Origin: Entonaema liquescens
Lineage: Eukaryota; Ascomycota; Sordariomycetes; Xylariales; Xylariaceae
Assembly (NCBI GenBank): GCA_902805475.1
Contig: CADCSX010000023.1
Span: 1 to 64,000, forward strand
Reading direction: 5' to 3'
Length of the DNA: 64,000 bases
Shown here: positions 44,062 through 55,756 of the stretch, piece after piece
Numbering within the stretch: the stretch's first letter is position 1
How the letters are laid out: the number at the start of each line of letters is the position of its first letter
Made by a program: the position numbers and the translations under genes
The notes under the pieces: generated by a model
Told to the model about the DNA's origin: nothing
The model's input: only the letters and a program-made list of their open reading frames with translations
Databases searched by the model: none

Positions 44062-46767
44062 AATAATAAAAAAACTTATATTAATAATAAAAAAAATATT
44101 AATAATAAAAATAATATTAAAAATAATAATAATTATAATAAAAAATATATTATTAAAAACAATTAAAACGAAAGAAATTTTATTTAAGAAAATATAATAC
44201 GAGTTATATACAAGTTTAAAGTTAATTAAAAAAGAAAATTTTTAATTATAAAATTAATAATAAAAAAAATAAATTATATATAAAAAAGTTTAAATGAAAT
44301 GATAAAAATAATTAATTATAATATTTTATTAATTTAATCTTTTATAAAAAAATTTCATTAAAAAAGTGTATATAATTAAAATGCTTTAATAATAAAAATA
44401 AATACTACAATCATAAAATTATAAAAACGTAAAATAATAAAAATTAATATTTTAAAAAAATTAAATATTATTTTTATAAAAATAGAAATGTAAAACGAAG
44501 TAATGAAAAAGTTAGAATTGTAAATTAAAAAAAAAATGATTTTTTCCAAATTAATAGTTTTTACTTTTAAATTATTAATTTTTAATAACGTGAAAATAAT
44601 AAAAACTTTTAAATTATTATTAATTATTAATTTATTATTAATAACATTTGAATTTTATATGATAATAATGTATAATAATATGAAAGTAAATTAAAAAATT
44701 TTTAAATAACTTTTTATTAATTAATTATTTACGATTAAAAAGTTTATTATAAAAATAAATATATATATTTTAAATTTTCATAAATTATTGTTAAAAATTT
44801 AAAAATTTAAAACATTATTATTTAAGTTATATTTAAATGATGAAATAAAAGTTTTAATAAACGTTAAATAGAAAAAAATAACAAATAAATTATTTATATT
44901 TGTAATGTTAAAATTTATAATAAATTTAATAAAAGTAAAAGATTAAAAGACGTTAAAAGGTTTATTAAAAAAAGTGATATTAAAGAAAAATTTTAAATTA
45001 AATAAAAGGTTATTATTAAATAAAAAAAAAAATAATAATAATATTTTTGTTAATGTTAAATAATAAAAAGAATAAAGAGAAAAACGCGTAAATAACAAAA
45101 ATATTATTATCTTTTTTTAAAAAAAAGGTAAATGTTAAAATTTTATAATTATTATTATTAATTATTAAAAAATATTATTATATTATATTACTTTAATAAA
45201 TAATGAATTTTAAATAATTAATTATAATAATTTATAACGAACTTTTATATTCTCAAATAATTAATTAATTAAGAATATATATATGAAAAACTTCATAAAA
45301 ATAAAAACAATAATAAAAATTAAAATATTTAAAAAAAATATAATTTTAAAACGTAATAAACTTATTATTAAATTTATTACCATTATTATAATAAAAAAAT
45401 TAATAATAAAACATAATAATAAATAAAAAATTAAAAATATAAAATTTAAATAAAAGTAAATTTAAAAAAAAAATAATAAAATATTAAAAAAAATATTAAA
45501 AAAAAAGAACAGCTTTATAATATATATTAAACAAAACCGTATTTATTAAAAACGTTATTATTACATATTATTAATAAAATAATTATTATACCCCGCGTAA
45601 AAAATAAAACGGAAATAAAATTATTTATAATTTAATAAAAAACAATATACCGAAAAACAATAAAAAAAACCGTCCAATAAAAATAATAAAATAATTACCG
45701 AATAAAATACGAAAACATAAAAAAAACAAACTGTATAAAAATAATAAAAATAACCCCGTACGATTAAACGTATTAATTAATTTATTAAAATAATAAAATT
45801 TTAATAAAATATAATAATGTATAATGCAAATATGTAATAAAAATTAAAAGTAAATAAAAATAAATTAAGTTTTTTCCGATAAAAATATAATTTTTATTTA
45901 AAGATTTATTAAAAAAAATATTAATAATATTTTAATTATAATAAATTAAATATATAAACGTAACGAAGTAAAAATAATAATAATAATAATAATAATAATT
46001 ATTATTATTTTCAAATATTATTTTTTAATTATATAAAATAAAATTTAAATTAAATTATTTAAATAATAAATTATATTAATATTTAAATATTTAAAAAAAA
46101 ATAATAAATATTTAAATTATTAAATAAAATATTATTATTTTAATTATAATTTACGTTTTAAATTATAATTTCGTTTATTATATAAAAAATTTAAAAACGT
46201 TTTTTAAAATATTATTATATTAAATATTATTAAATTAAAAAAAATTTTATAATTTAAAAAAATATATATAAAAATATATTTAATAAAATTAATAATATTA
46301 TTAATATAAATATAATATAAAAATAAAATAAAATAAATAAATTTATTTATATAATAAAAATAATATAATTATATATAATTATAATAATATAAAAATAATT
46401 TAAAGTTTAATTAATTAAAATTATTATAATTATTTTAAATATTAAAACATATTATTTTATTAATATTAAAATTAAATATTAAAATTGTTAAACGTAATTT
46501 AACATATATTTATAAAATTAAAATTTAATGTAAAGTTTAATATATAATTATTAGTTAAAATTTAATAAATTTTTAATTTGTTAAATTTTAAAAAAAGTAA
46601 TTTTATTTTTATTTTACAAAACTATTTTACAAAAATTAAATATTAAATTTCAAATTTTAAAAAAAATATAAATTTAAATAATAATATATTATTTTATTAA
46701 TAATTAATAATTAATTTAATATATTAATCATTTATAATTATTTAATAAAATAATATTAATACAATAG
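44062..46767. other. AT-rich sequence, no genes
   Basis: I see no gene. The remaining C and G sit largely in CpG (ACG, CCG), especially at 45,530-45,780, as expected when CpA rather than CpG was the mutated dinucleotide. An AAT trinucleotide run lies at 45,969-46,000. Confidence 0.6.
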
Positions 46768-47513
46768 GAAGACAAAAAAACCGAACACTTTAATTTTCAT
46801 ACAATTAAATTAATTTAAATACCACAACTTTATCTTAACATATATAAATAAACTTTATATGAAATATATAATTTAATTTTAAATCTTTATTTATTTATGA
46901 TTTTTATTTATTTTAAAGATTAAAACTAAAAATGTAAAAAATCAAACTTAATATAATACATTATTAAGTATTTTAAAAATTATTTTAAAAATATAAAAAA
47001 ATCATTTTTTATTATATTTTTTAAATTTATAATATTCTAACCTTTTAATTATTGAAATCTATTAATTATATATTTTTATCATTTAAGTCCATAAAGTAAT
47101 GAGTTTTTGAAAAGCGTAAGTTTCGAGGAATATATGGAAAAAATAGCGATTTTTAACAAAAGTCAACGTTTTTAAAAATTCCTAACACGACCAATTTAAA
47201 TGGTAAAAATATAAATCTTTCAATTATAATTAAAATAATACCGGAATTAATTATTAGTATTTTTACTTTTTATGAAAACCTAATAATTAAAACCTAAAAT
47301 AAATTTATATTTATAAAGAAATATTAATATTTTATATTAATTATTTCACGTATAATATAATAGAAATAAATTATTTAAAACTTATATTTATATTAAGGTT
47401 TTATTAAATAATTATTATGAAAAGATAAAATATTTCTATTTATTTTAATTGTAAAGTTATAAAAGTTTAAAATATAAATATATAATAATGAAATGTGCGG
47501 TTTTTTTGTCCAT
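46768..47513. mobile_element. Terminal-inverted-repeat element, about 745 bp
   Basis: The left end reads GACAAAAAAACCGAACACTT from 46,771. The right end, 47,489-47,512, read on the minus strand gives GGACAAAAAAACCGCACATT. This is an inverted match of about 20 bases with few differences. A TA dinucleotide lies just outside or at both ends, which would fit a Tc1/mariner-type target site. The centre (47,085-47,210) keeps a patch of near-normal composition. There is no transposase frame, so this is either a MITE or a deleted, decayed element. Confidence 0.6.
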
Positions 47514-47519
47514 AAATTG

Positions 47520-47730
47520 TAAATATATATATAAAAGAAATAATAATAAAATAATAATAAATAAATAAATAAATTAAAATTAATATATTAATAATATTTA
47601 AAAAAAAACTTTTTATTATTAAAAAATAAAAAAAATATGTTTTTTATATAATTTAAAATATATAAGTATTTTTTTATTAAATATGTATTATAATATAATA
47701 TATATAATTATTATTTAATTATTATTTATT
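47520..47730. repeat. Left LTR-like direct repeat
   Basis: This copy matches 52,287-52,505 and is the more decayed of the two. At 47,684-47,703 it reads T and A where the right copy (52,461-52,480) keeps CG and CA. All four differences in that 20-base stretch are transitions. It begins a few bases after the right end of the inverted-repeat element. Confidence 0.6.
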
Positions 47731-50700
47731 TTATTTTATTTTTATAATTAATTAATTACAAATTTAATTTTTATTTTACATTTTACTTATTTTTTTAATT
47801 ATAAATTAATTTTATTAAAAAATATTTTAATTATTACGTTTATAAAATTATAAATATTTTAAATTAAATATAAATTATAATAATATTTTTTATTATAATT
47901 TTTATTTTTTTTAACAAAATATAAAAATTAAAATTAAAATAAATTATTAATTAATTTTTTAAATAATAAATATATAAATCATAATTAACTTTTTATTAAA
48001 ATTATTATAATTTTAAATTATTAATTATAATTTTTTATAAAAAATAAAAATATTTTTATTTTTAATTTTACGAATTATTTATAATTTAAAAATTATTATA
48101 TTTTTATATATTTTTAAATTATCTATTATTAATTTTAAAATATTTTTTTTAAATAAAATGTTTAATTTTTTTATGTTTAAAATCTTATATAATTTTTTTA
48201 ATATAATTATTTTTTTGTTTTTTTAAAATTATATTATTAAAATAAAATTATTTCGTTTTTTGGTAATAATAAATAATATAATAATATAAAAGAAGTTATT
48301 AATAAATATAAAAAGATTTTTAAAAATAATTTAATAATTATTAAAATTAAAATTAAATTTAAATCATTTAATTTTAAATTTTTTAATTAATATTAATTTT
48401 TTTTAAAATTAAGTATAAAATTTAATATAAAAACTTTAAAATATAAATACATTATTAAATATATTTAAAATAATAATAATGTTTTTATTAATAATTAAAA
48501 TAATTTTATATAATTCTTTTTAAATTTCTTTTTTAATATTAAAATTATTATAAATATTTAAAACGTTATAAATTAAATATTATAATTTAATTTTTTTAAT
48601 TTTTATTATTACGTTTTAAATTATTTATATTTTTTACGTTTATAAAAAAACAAATAATAAATTTATATTAATTTTTAAATAAATATTAAAAATCAAAAAT
48701 GTTAAAACGAAATTGTTAAAATTAATAATATTACTTATTATTTTAATTATTATTTAAAATTATAATATATTTAAATTAAAGTTTTTAAATTTATTTAATA
48801 TAATTTTATATATTTTATAAATAAAATTATAATATTTTTTAATTTTATTAATATTTAATAATAAATAATATTAATAATATAAATTTTATTTTTAAATTTA
48901 ATATTATTAAAATTAGTTTTTACGTTATAAGTAATTATATTTAAAAGTTTTAAATAAATATTAATTTAATATTATTTTAATATCTTTTACGTTTTTTTAA
49001 TTAATAAATCTTTTATAAAATATATAAATTAAAAATTTATAATTATATTAATTATATATAAAATTAATTATTTATTAAAATATATAATATTAATATTTAT
49101 TTTATAATTAAAGTTTATATTAAAATTTTTTAAATTAAATTTAAATTTTAATAAAATTTTATTTTTAATTTAATAATAATAATAAAATTAATTAATTTTT
49201 TTAAAATAAATAATATTTTTAAAATAAAATTATAAATATTTTTATTTTTTAATAATATTAATTATTATTTTATCCTTATATATTAATTAATTAATAACGT
49301 TATTAAAATATATATTTAATTAATTTATATTTTTTAAAAAAAATAAAAATAAAATATTTAATTTTATAATATAAAAATTTATTTTATTAAATAAAATGTT
49401 AATTATAATTATTTATTATTAAATTTAATGTTTATTTTTAATTGTTAATTTAAATGTTTTTTAATAAAAATAAAATATTAATTTTTTTTAATTATAAATA
49501 TACATATTATTTTTATATTAAATATAATATTTTAAAAAATATTTTTTATATATTATTTTAAAATAAAAATAATATTAAATTTTTTATTTTTAAATAAAGT
49601 TAAAATAATAATATAATATTAAAATATTTAATTAAATAAAAACGTTATTATTAAAAATAAATTAATAATGTTTTTATTTTAATTAAATTTTAAATTAAAA
49701 TTGTTAATTTTTTCGAAATTTATTAAAAACATTACGTAAATTTTTTTAAAAAAAAACTTTCTTTAATTTTCCATGTTTTTTTAACTTTTTTACATTTATA
49801 TTTTAAATATTTCGTTAATTAATATTTTTCTTTTTTACAAATTTAATAATAATATTTTTATTTTTTTATTTATTTAAAATTATATATTTTTTTTATTATT
49901 ATAATAATATTTTCGGTTAATATAATTAATAAAATTATTATTATTATTATTATTATATTCGTTAATTAAAAATTATAATATATTTTTTATAACTTTATAT
50001 ATTTTAATTAAAATTTAAAATTTATTAATTAAAATTTTAAATTATATAAATAATAGAAAAAAATACATTAAAATTAAAATATAATTTAATATATTTAATA
50101 TATTATAATAATAAATTATTATTTATTTTAAAAATTATAATTTAAAATTTTTTAATATAATAAAAACTTTTTAAAAATAATTAACATATTTTTACATTAT
50201 TTGTTTTTTAATTTTATTTTTTTATTTTAATATTAAAAAAATTATTAATATTTAATTATAATAATATTTAACTTTATTTTATTTAATATTAAAATAATAT
50301 TTTATAATAAAATATATATTTATAATACATTAATATTAAAATATATTATAAAAAAAATAAATAATTGTTTTTTTAATTAAAATAATAAAAAACATAATAT
50401 AAAATTATATTTATTAAATTTTTATTATATAATATATATTTAAAAAAATTTTAAATTTATTTTTAAAAATATTATATAATTTTTTTATATAATTACTTTT
50501 ATTATTTTAAATTTTTTTAAAATATTTTATAATTATAAAAAAATATTTTTTATTAATAATATATATCGGAAAAATTTTATAATAAATTTAAATTTATTAA
50601 TTATTAATAAATATAAAAGTTTATTTTTAAAAATTTATTATTTATATAAATAATAAAGTTATTTAAAAAAAAAATTATAATTTTTTATTAACGGGTTTTT

Positions 50701-51810
50701 TCTATGTATTTTAACGTTTAAAAAAAACGTTAAAATTATATATATATTATTTAATAATAGTTTAAAAAATTTCAAAATATTTTTTAAAATAAATAAAAAA
50801 ATTTATTTTTATATTAAATTGAATTTTTATTTAAAATTATATTTTAAAATATTATTTATTTATTTTAAATAAAATATAAATAACTTTTATAAAATGGTAA
50901 AAAAAAAATAAAAAAAAAGTTAAATATTATTTAAAAATTATTTTAAATTTTTTATTAAAATTAAATTATTAAATATTAATAATTTAATATTTTTTATAAA
51001 TTAAAAATAAAATATTTTATAAAAAAACGAAATAATAAAATATATAATAAAAAAAATTATATTAAAAAAAATAATATTAATTATGGAATAAATAAAATAA
51101 ATTAAATATAAAAAAAAAGTTTTTAATAAAAATAATATTAAAAAAAAAAATTTATTTTATATATATAATTTTACGAACGGATATTTATAAATTAAAAAAT
51201 GTTAATTATTAATATATTAATATCCGAAAATATATAAATATTTATATATTAAAATAAATAATTTTCTTTTTTACGTTATATTTATAATCCGTTATTTTAT
51301 AATTGTTTTTATTTATATATAAAATTAATATTATTAATTAATTTTATAATTTTTTTTAATTATAAATTATTTTTTTTTAATTAAATTATAAAATTAAAAT
51401 ATTATATTATAAATTTTTAATTAAATTATTATTAATTAAAAACTTTTTAAAATAATATTTTTATTAATAATATTATAAATTTTATTAAATATATTTTTAT
51501 ATATATTTTTAACTTTTTTAACATAAAGTTTTTAACGTTCGTATAAAAAAAAACTTTTCGGCTTTTTACGTAATAAATAAAGTTATAATTTAAAATACGA
51601 ACCGTAATTAAAATAATAACGTTTTATTTCATAATTTAAAAATTTATTATTTTTTTAAATATTTAAATTTTAATATAATTTATTATTTAAATAATTTTAT
51701 AATATTATGTTTAAATTTTTATAAAAAAAAAATTTACTCATTAATACGTCGGTTTTTACGTAATTGTTTTAATAATAATTTAGTTTTTTATTAAAAAATT
51801 AAAAAACTTA

Positions 51811-51884
51811 TAATAATTACGAAATTCGAACTTATTTTTTTTCGAAAAAAAGTGTTAAACGTTAAACTATTACGTTAAACCACA
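51811..51884 (-). tRNA. Decayed tRNA-like sequence
   Basis: Read on the minus strand, this 74-base stretch keeps tRNA geometry. A 7-base acceptor strand (TGTGGTT) can pair with AATTATT at the other end if C-to-T changes are allowed as wobble pairs. Two bases follow, then a D arm with a perfect ACGT/ACGT stem. Next come 23 bases for position 26, anticodon arm and variable loop, then a T loop reading TTCGAAT inside GTTCGAAT, a good B-box core. The A-box region matches the consensus if two A are read as mutated G. The anticodon stem no longer pairs, so the amino acid cannot be assigned and it is probably non-functional. Confidence 0.35.
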
Positions 51885-52286
51885 ACATTATTATATAATT
51901 AAAATATTAAATAAAAATTATAATAATTTAATAATTTTTATAATTTATTTATATTTTTTTATTTAATTAAATTATTATTTATAATTTAAATTTACATTTA
52001 TATAAAATTTTTTAATTATAATATTATAAAAAAAATTAATATTATAAATAATAAAAATATTAATAATAATAAATTTAAATTATTATATATAAATATAAAT
52101 TCGAATAAATTATAAAATAAAATAAAATAATAATTTATTATAAATAATTTAATTATTTTAATAAAAAATATTATATTAATATTATATATATTATTATAAT
52201 AAAATTTTTTAAATTATTATAATAATAATTTTTTTAATTTTATTAATTTATATTATTATAAATTTAATAATATTAATTAATATTAA

Positions 52287-52505
52287 TAAATATATATATA
52301 AAAAAAATAATAATAAAATAATAAAAAAATAATAATAAATAAATAAATAAATTAAAATTAATATATTAATAATATTTAAAAAAAAAATTTATTATTAAAA
52401 AATAAAAAAACACGTTTTTTATATAATTTAAAATATATAAATATTTTTTTTTATTAAATACGTATTATAACGTAATACATACGGTTACCATTTAATTATC
52501 AAATA
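52287..52505. repeat. Right LTR-like direct repeat at the isochore edge
   Basis: This is the partner of 47,520-47,730. Its outer 40-50 bases (from about 52,460) keep CpG and CpA sites, so the mutation gradient fades across this repeat into the normal-composition DNA that starts near 52,540. Confidence 0.6.
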
Positions 52506-52751
52506 ATTTACGTGGAAAAACTCGTAAAATAATTTATAAATAGCATTATTTTTAACTAAGATATTAATATAACAAATACAATACACACAAGCAAACTTGT
52601 TAAAAACGCGTGTCGTAGGTATTAGATAATATAGACGCGATCTTACTCATAAGCCATCAATCTAAAAGCTTTAGATGATACGTTCACAACGTCGATTTCG
52701 ATCCTCGCAAGAAAGCGAACGCAAAATCTAAAACGATATATTGGCCTGCTG
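52506..52751. other. Boundary between AT-rich and normal DNA
   Basis: Composition rises within about 100 bases from nearly pure A/T to an ordinary mix. I see no gene, RNA or clear repeat here. Confidence 0.6.
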
Positions 52752-53010
52752 TCACTCAAAGTTCGTGTAGCCGTAGCAGTTCAAGACGCCATTATACATG
52801 TGCAGCAGGCTATCTAAATTCAAGCTCGATATCAGTATATGGACCAGCTCGACAACTTTATGACCAACCGTACCTAACTGGATTACGCTCTTTTGCGTTC
52901 CTCCGCCATTGTAGTCACCTCTCCCGCAAGTACAAGTCAACATGTCTGCGCCATGAGAAACGTAGAGAATGCACCCTTCGCAGGAATCTAGGAAGTTTCC
53001 TATTCTCTGA
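52752..53010 (-). CDS. Possible 3' exon of a cyanovirin-like secreted protein
   Basis: An open minus-strand frame ends at 52,752 and runs upstream past its first ATG (52,943). It reads through NFLDSCEGC, then ML(T)CTC, then a closing SLNLDSLLHMYNGVLNCYG. The last piece resembles the end of a CVNH (cyanovirin-N homology) repeat, whose usual form is S-I-D-L-N..I-x-N-x-N-G-x-L. The first pieces resemble its opening F..SC and L.A.C strands. A possible splice acceptor, TTTCAG, lies just before AGAATAGGAAAC at about 53,010. The frame stays open to about 53,092 without a start codon, so an upstream exon is needed. The neighbouring secreted-protein frame at 53,211-53,543 could supply it, but I could not find a convincing donor. 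It may equally be a decayed gene. Confidence 0.35.
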
Positions 53011-53210
53011 AATCGTATACCTATTCCCGCCGTCGTTGGTATAGCACGTTGACTATTAGTATATGTTATGCTGGAAATTGACGTAGTAATTTACATATAT
53101 GCTAAGATCTAGGAGAGAGCAACAAGACGCGTGCGTATCGTTATATAACCCGCTGCAGGTGCTTCGGAGATAGTAGATCCAGAGTAGTCTAAAACTAGAC
53201 TAGTTTCAAG

Positions 53211-53543
53211 CTATTGCTGTCGCACTGGAGGAGGAAATCTTTGACCGGGGGCGACATCGCCGATGCTGGGAGCGGAGTTGAAGGGAGAGATAGAGGAGGA
53301 TGTTGTCGATTCACTAGGGTAAGGCCCGAAAGACATGGTCGGGAAATGGGAGAAGGACTCTGTTGGTAGTCCAGTTTGGCTTGTATTCGGGTAAGGAGTG
53401 AATGTCTCGGTTGACGTCTCGCCAGTCGTAATATGGCCTTGATAGACCTCTATTTCCACACACATAGAAGAGGCAATAGAGGTGGTGATAATAAGCGATA
53501 CGACAGTGAGCAGCATCTTTAATATTTTGAATTTCTCAGTCAA
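53211..53543 (-). CDS. Small secreted Ser/Thr/Pro-rich protein, unknown function
   Basis: This 110-residue frame is not a family I recognise. It starts with a short basic stretch (MTEKFKILK), then a hydrophobic run (MLLTVVSLIITTSIASS) that looks like a signal peptide. The second methionine (codon at 53,516) could equally be the start. The mature part is short and rich in Ser, Thr and Pro, with repeated TPYPN, TESF and GPYPSES-type words that suggest O-glycosylation. It has a single Cys after the signal and a Pro-rich end (RFPPPVRQQ). It lies about 700 bp from the AT-rich border, a typical place for lineage-specific secreted proteins in fungi. It might be the 5' exon of a longer gene continuing into 53,010-52,752. 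Confidence 0.45.
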   Translation of the reverse strand: MTEKFKILKMLLTVVSLIITTSIASSMCVEIEVYQGHITTGETSTETFTPYPNTSQTGLPTESFSHFPTMSFGPYPSESTTSSSISPFNSAPSIGDVAPGQRFPPPVRQQ

Positions 53544-54420
53544 CTCGTATAAGGTACCTACCTGCGAGTCGCCGTTGATTTGTTGACAAGTGCAAGTGTG
53601 ACTGCAAACTAGGAGGACGGGAAGTGCAACTGCATTGAAGCACCTAGGTAGAATTCAGATTGCAGATAGGTACCTACCTAGGTACATAGATAGTTATTGC
53701 GACATAGGAGTCCAGGATACAATGAGGTGGTCACAACGTACGTGATTACCTTTCTGGTGTTTCTTAGGCAGCGCCTTATGTTCTACATAGTAGGTAGCTA
53801 GAACTCATCACTCCCGTAGAATATCTACCTCTAGAGTGTAACATTATTTGTTTACTTTAGTAGTATCTTAGGGTGTATTATGCGAGAAACAACTACTTCA
53901 TGTCCTTGCTTCCATCCATACATGTAGGTAGGTATGTTGCATAAATATTTGATCCTAGGTACCATTATTCAGTCTCCTTCAATATACATGTAGCTGATGA
54001 TAATTAGAGTTGATGTCCAACCTATAGAATTGGTAGCGATAAGCTCGAGTCATTGATTATCGCGCGTGGTGGCGGATACGAATTCGAAACATTGGCTGCG
54101 CTGGATTAATGATATACTAGATTCGCGAGCGTCTGAAATAGGCACCTAGGTATTCGAATACTTAAAGAAAAATCCGTGGTGGATGCATATATCGTAAAGC
54201 TTCTCAGCCGCATCACGGTTAAATCGCATCTGACATGTGGTTTCTTTACTCGTCCTCAGTGGTCCAAAACGCTAAGCGGTGAGGCTTGCTGGATAATATG
54301 ATGTGGCTTAGGTGGGCTTATCGGCAAATCAACACCCGAAATACTTCCCTCTTTGCCCACCTAAATAGTTAAGCAAGTCTTATCGACCCGTTTTGATAGG
54401 TTTTCTCCGTTCTGCCGCCC
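53544..54420. other. Intergenic region with TAGGTACCTA-type palindromes
   Basis: No gene is supported. Short palindromic words built from TACCTA and TAGGTA are frequent (53,568-53,578, 53,664-53,685, 53,930-53,940, 53,955-53,962, 54,144-54,153). The same words appear again in other intergenic DNA of the window (58,510-58,525, 58,600-58,608, 62,768-62,780). They are a dispersed sequence habit of this genome, not a gene-specific site. Confidence 0.5.
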
Positions 54421-54637
54421 CATTCTTTCCGCCATCTTCCGACCAAATTGTTAATTCTTTTTTTTTTTTTTATTGGCGACATCCACGACGGCTTCTTTCC
54501 GGTCCTTTCTCTTAAAAAGCCTCAACGCAGCACAAATCATTGACGAAGGCATAACCAATTAGGCCTCTTCCATTCACGACTTGACTCTCCCCTCAACCTT
54601 ACCTTTTCCCTATCTTTATTTCCATCCAATAATCACG
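54421..54637 (+). promoter_or_regulatory. Promoter and 5' leader of MIR1
   Basis: Upstream of the MIR1 start there is an uninterrupted T run near 54,458-54,471, ATTGG (CCAAT on the other strand) at 54,472-54,476, CCAAT at 54,555-54,559, and a pyrimidine-rich leader up to the ATG (AATCACG before ATG). Pyrimidine tracts and CCAAT boxes are common in promoters of well-expressed fungal housekeeping genes. No TATA box is obvious. Confidence 0.4.
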
Positions 54638-55756
54638 ATGGCTGCGAAAGCTGTTAATGCGCCCGCTCAGGACAGCGGTATCTCCCTCTACTCCAAATTC
54701 GCCCTTGCCGGTGCTATTTGCTGCTCCGTCACTCACGGATCGCTCACTCCTGTCGATGTGTAGGTGTTATAGTTATTTTTCCTTTCATTAGCGTACCTCC
54801 AAGCCCATTAATATGCTCTCAGACCAGTCTATTCTGCTACCTTTTAGTTATGTTTATCCGTAAAAACATTCTCAACTAATACGAATTGCATATAGCGTCA
54901 AGACAAGAATCCAGCTCGACCCTGTCACGTATAACCGAGGTCTCATCGGCGGCATCCGCCAAGTTGTCGCAAATGAGGGTGCTGGTGCCCTTCTGACTGG
55001 TGTCGGTCCTACCTTCGCCGGTTACTTCTTACAAGGCGCTTTCAAGTTCGGTGGATATGAATTCTTCAAGCAGCAGTCAATCAACCTTGTCGGCCTCGAG
55101 AATGCCTCGCAATACCGAACTGGTGTATACCTCGTATCTTCTGCGTTCGCCGAATTCTTCGCCGACATTGCCCTCTGCCCTCTTGAGGCCACACGTATCC
55201 GTCTCGTCTCCGAACCAACCTACGCCAGTGGCCTCGTGAGCGGCTTCAGCAAGATGCTCAAGCAGGAAGGTGTTGGCGCTTTCTACGCAGGCTTCGGCCC
55301 TATCCTGTTCAAGCAGTGAGTACCTCACAAACCAATCATAGTGTATTGAACACTCCTAACTCTGCGTACAGGGTCCCTTACACCATGGCCAAGTTCGTCG
55401 TCTACGAGAAGGTCGCTGAGGCTGTCTACCGACAATATCCCAAGAACAAGATGTCCGATGGTCTACAAACAACCGTCAACCTGGGATCTGGTCTGATCGC
55501 TGGTTTTGCTGCTGCCATCGTCTCTCAGCCCGCTGACACTATGCTGTCCAAGATCAACAAGACCAAGGGCCTGCCCGGTGAGAGCACAACCAGCCGCCTG
55601 ATCAAGATCGCCAAGGAGCTCGGTCTCCGAGGCTCCTACAGCGGTATTGGCGCTCGTCTCTTCATGGTAGGCACTTTGACTGCTGGGCAGTTCGCGATCT
55701 ATGGTGATATAAAGAAGGCATTGAATTGTAGGGGCGGGGTAGAGATTGCTAAATAG
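54638..55756 (+). CDS. MIR1: Mitochondrial phosphate carrier (Mir1 type)
   Basis: This carrier brings inorganic phosphate into the mitochondrial matrix with protons, for ATP synthesis. Three exons, 54,638-54,759, 54,896-55,315 and 55,372-55,756, give 308 residues, the usual length. Intron 1 is 136 nt (GTAGGT..TAG, branch CTAAT) and intron 2 is 56 nt (GTGAGT..CAG, branch CTAAC). The three solute-carrier repeats are visible: PVDVVKTR near residue 38, PLEATRIR in repeat two and QPADTMLSK in repeat three. The THGSLTPVD, FKFGGYE and SQPADT words are particular to phosphate carriers and match yeast Mir1 better than general carriers. The start at MAAK follows the family; an in-frame ATG 57 bases upstream (54,581) would add a leader that is not expected. 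CACGTG sites lie just downstream. The assignment is firm. Confidence 0.95.

Larger units (their letters stand above)
47520..52505. mobile_element. Decayed LTR retrotransposon, about 5 kb
   Basis: Two direct repeats of about 210 bases, 47,520-47,730 and 52,287-52,505, bound an AT-rich interior of about 4.55 kb. The repeats share a long ordered series of words and differ by C-to-T and G-to-A changes. The size and layout fit an LTR retrotransposon ruined by RIP. No gag or pol motif is readable, the LTR ends are too mutated to show TG..CA, and I could not define a target-site duplication. The right LTR coincides with the edge of the AT-rich region. Confidence 0.6.

Noticed and set aside
1..52505. 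Mitochondrial or plastid origin of the AT-rich DNA
   Set aside because: No organelle gene, rRNA or intact tRNA is visible, and repeat pairs show RIP-type transitions, which fits nuclear decay better.
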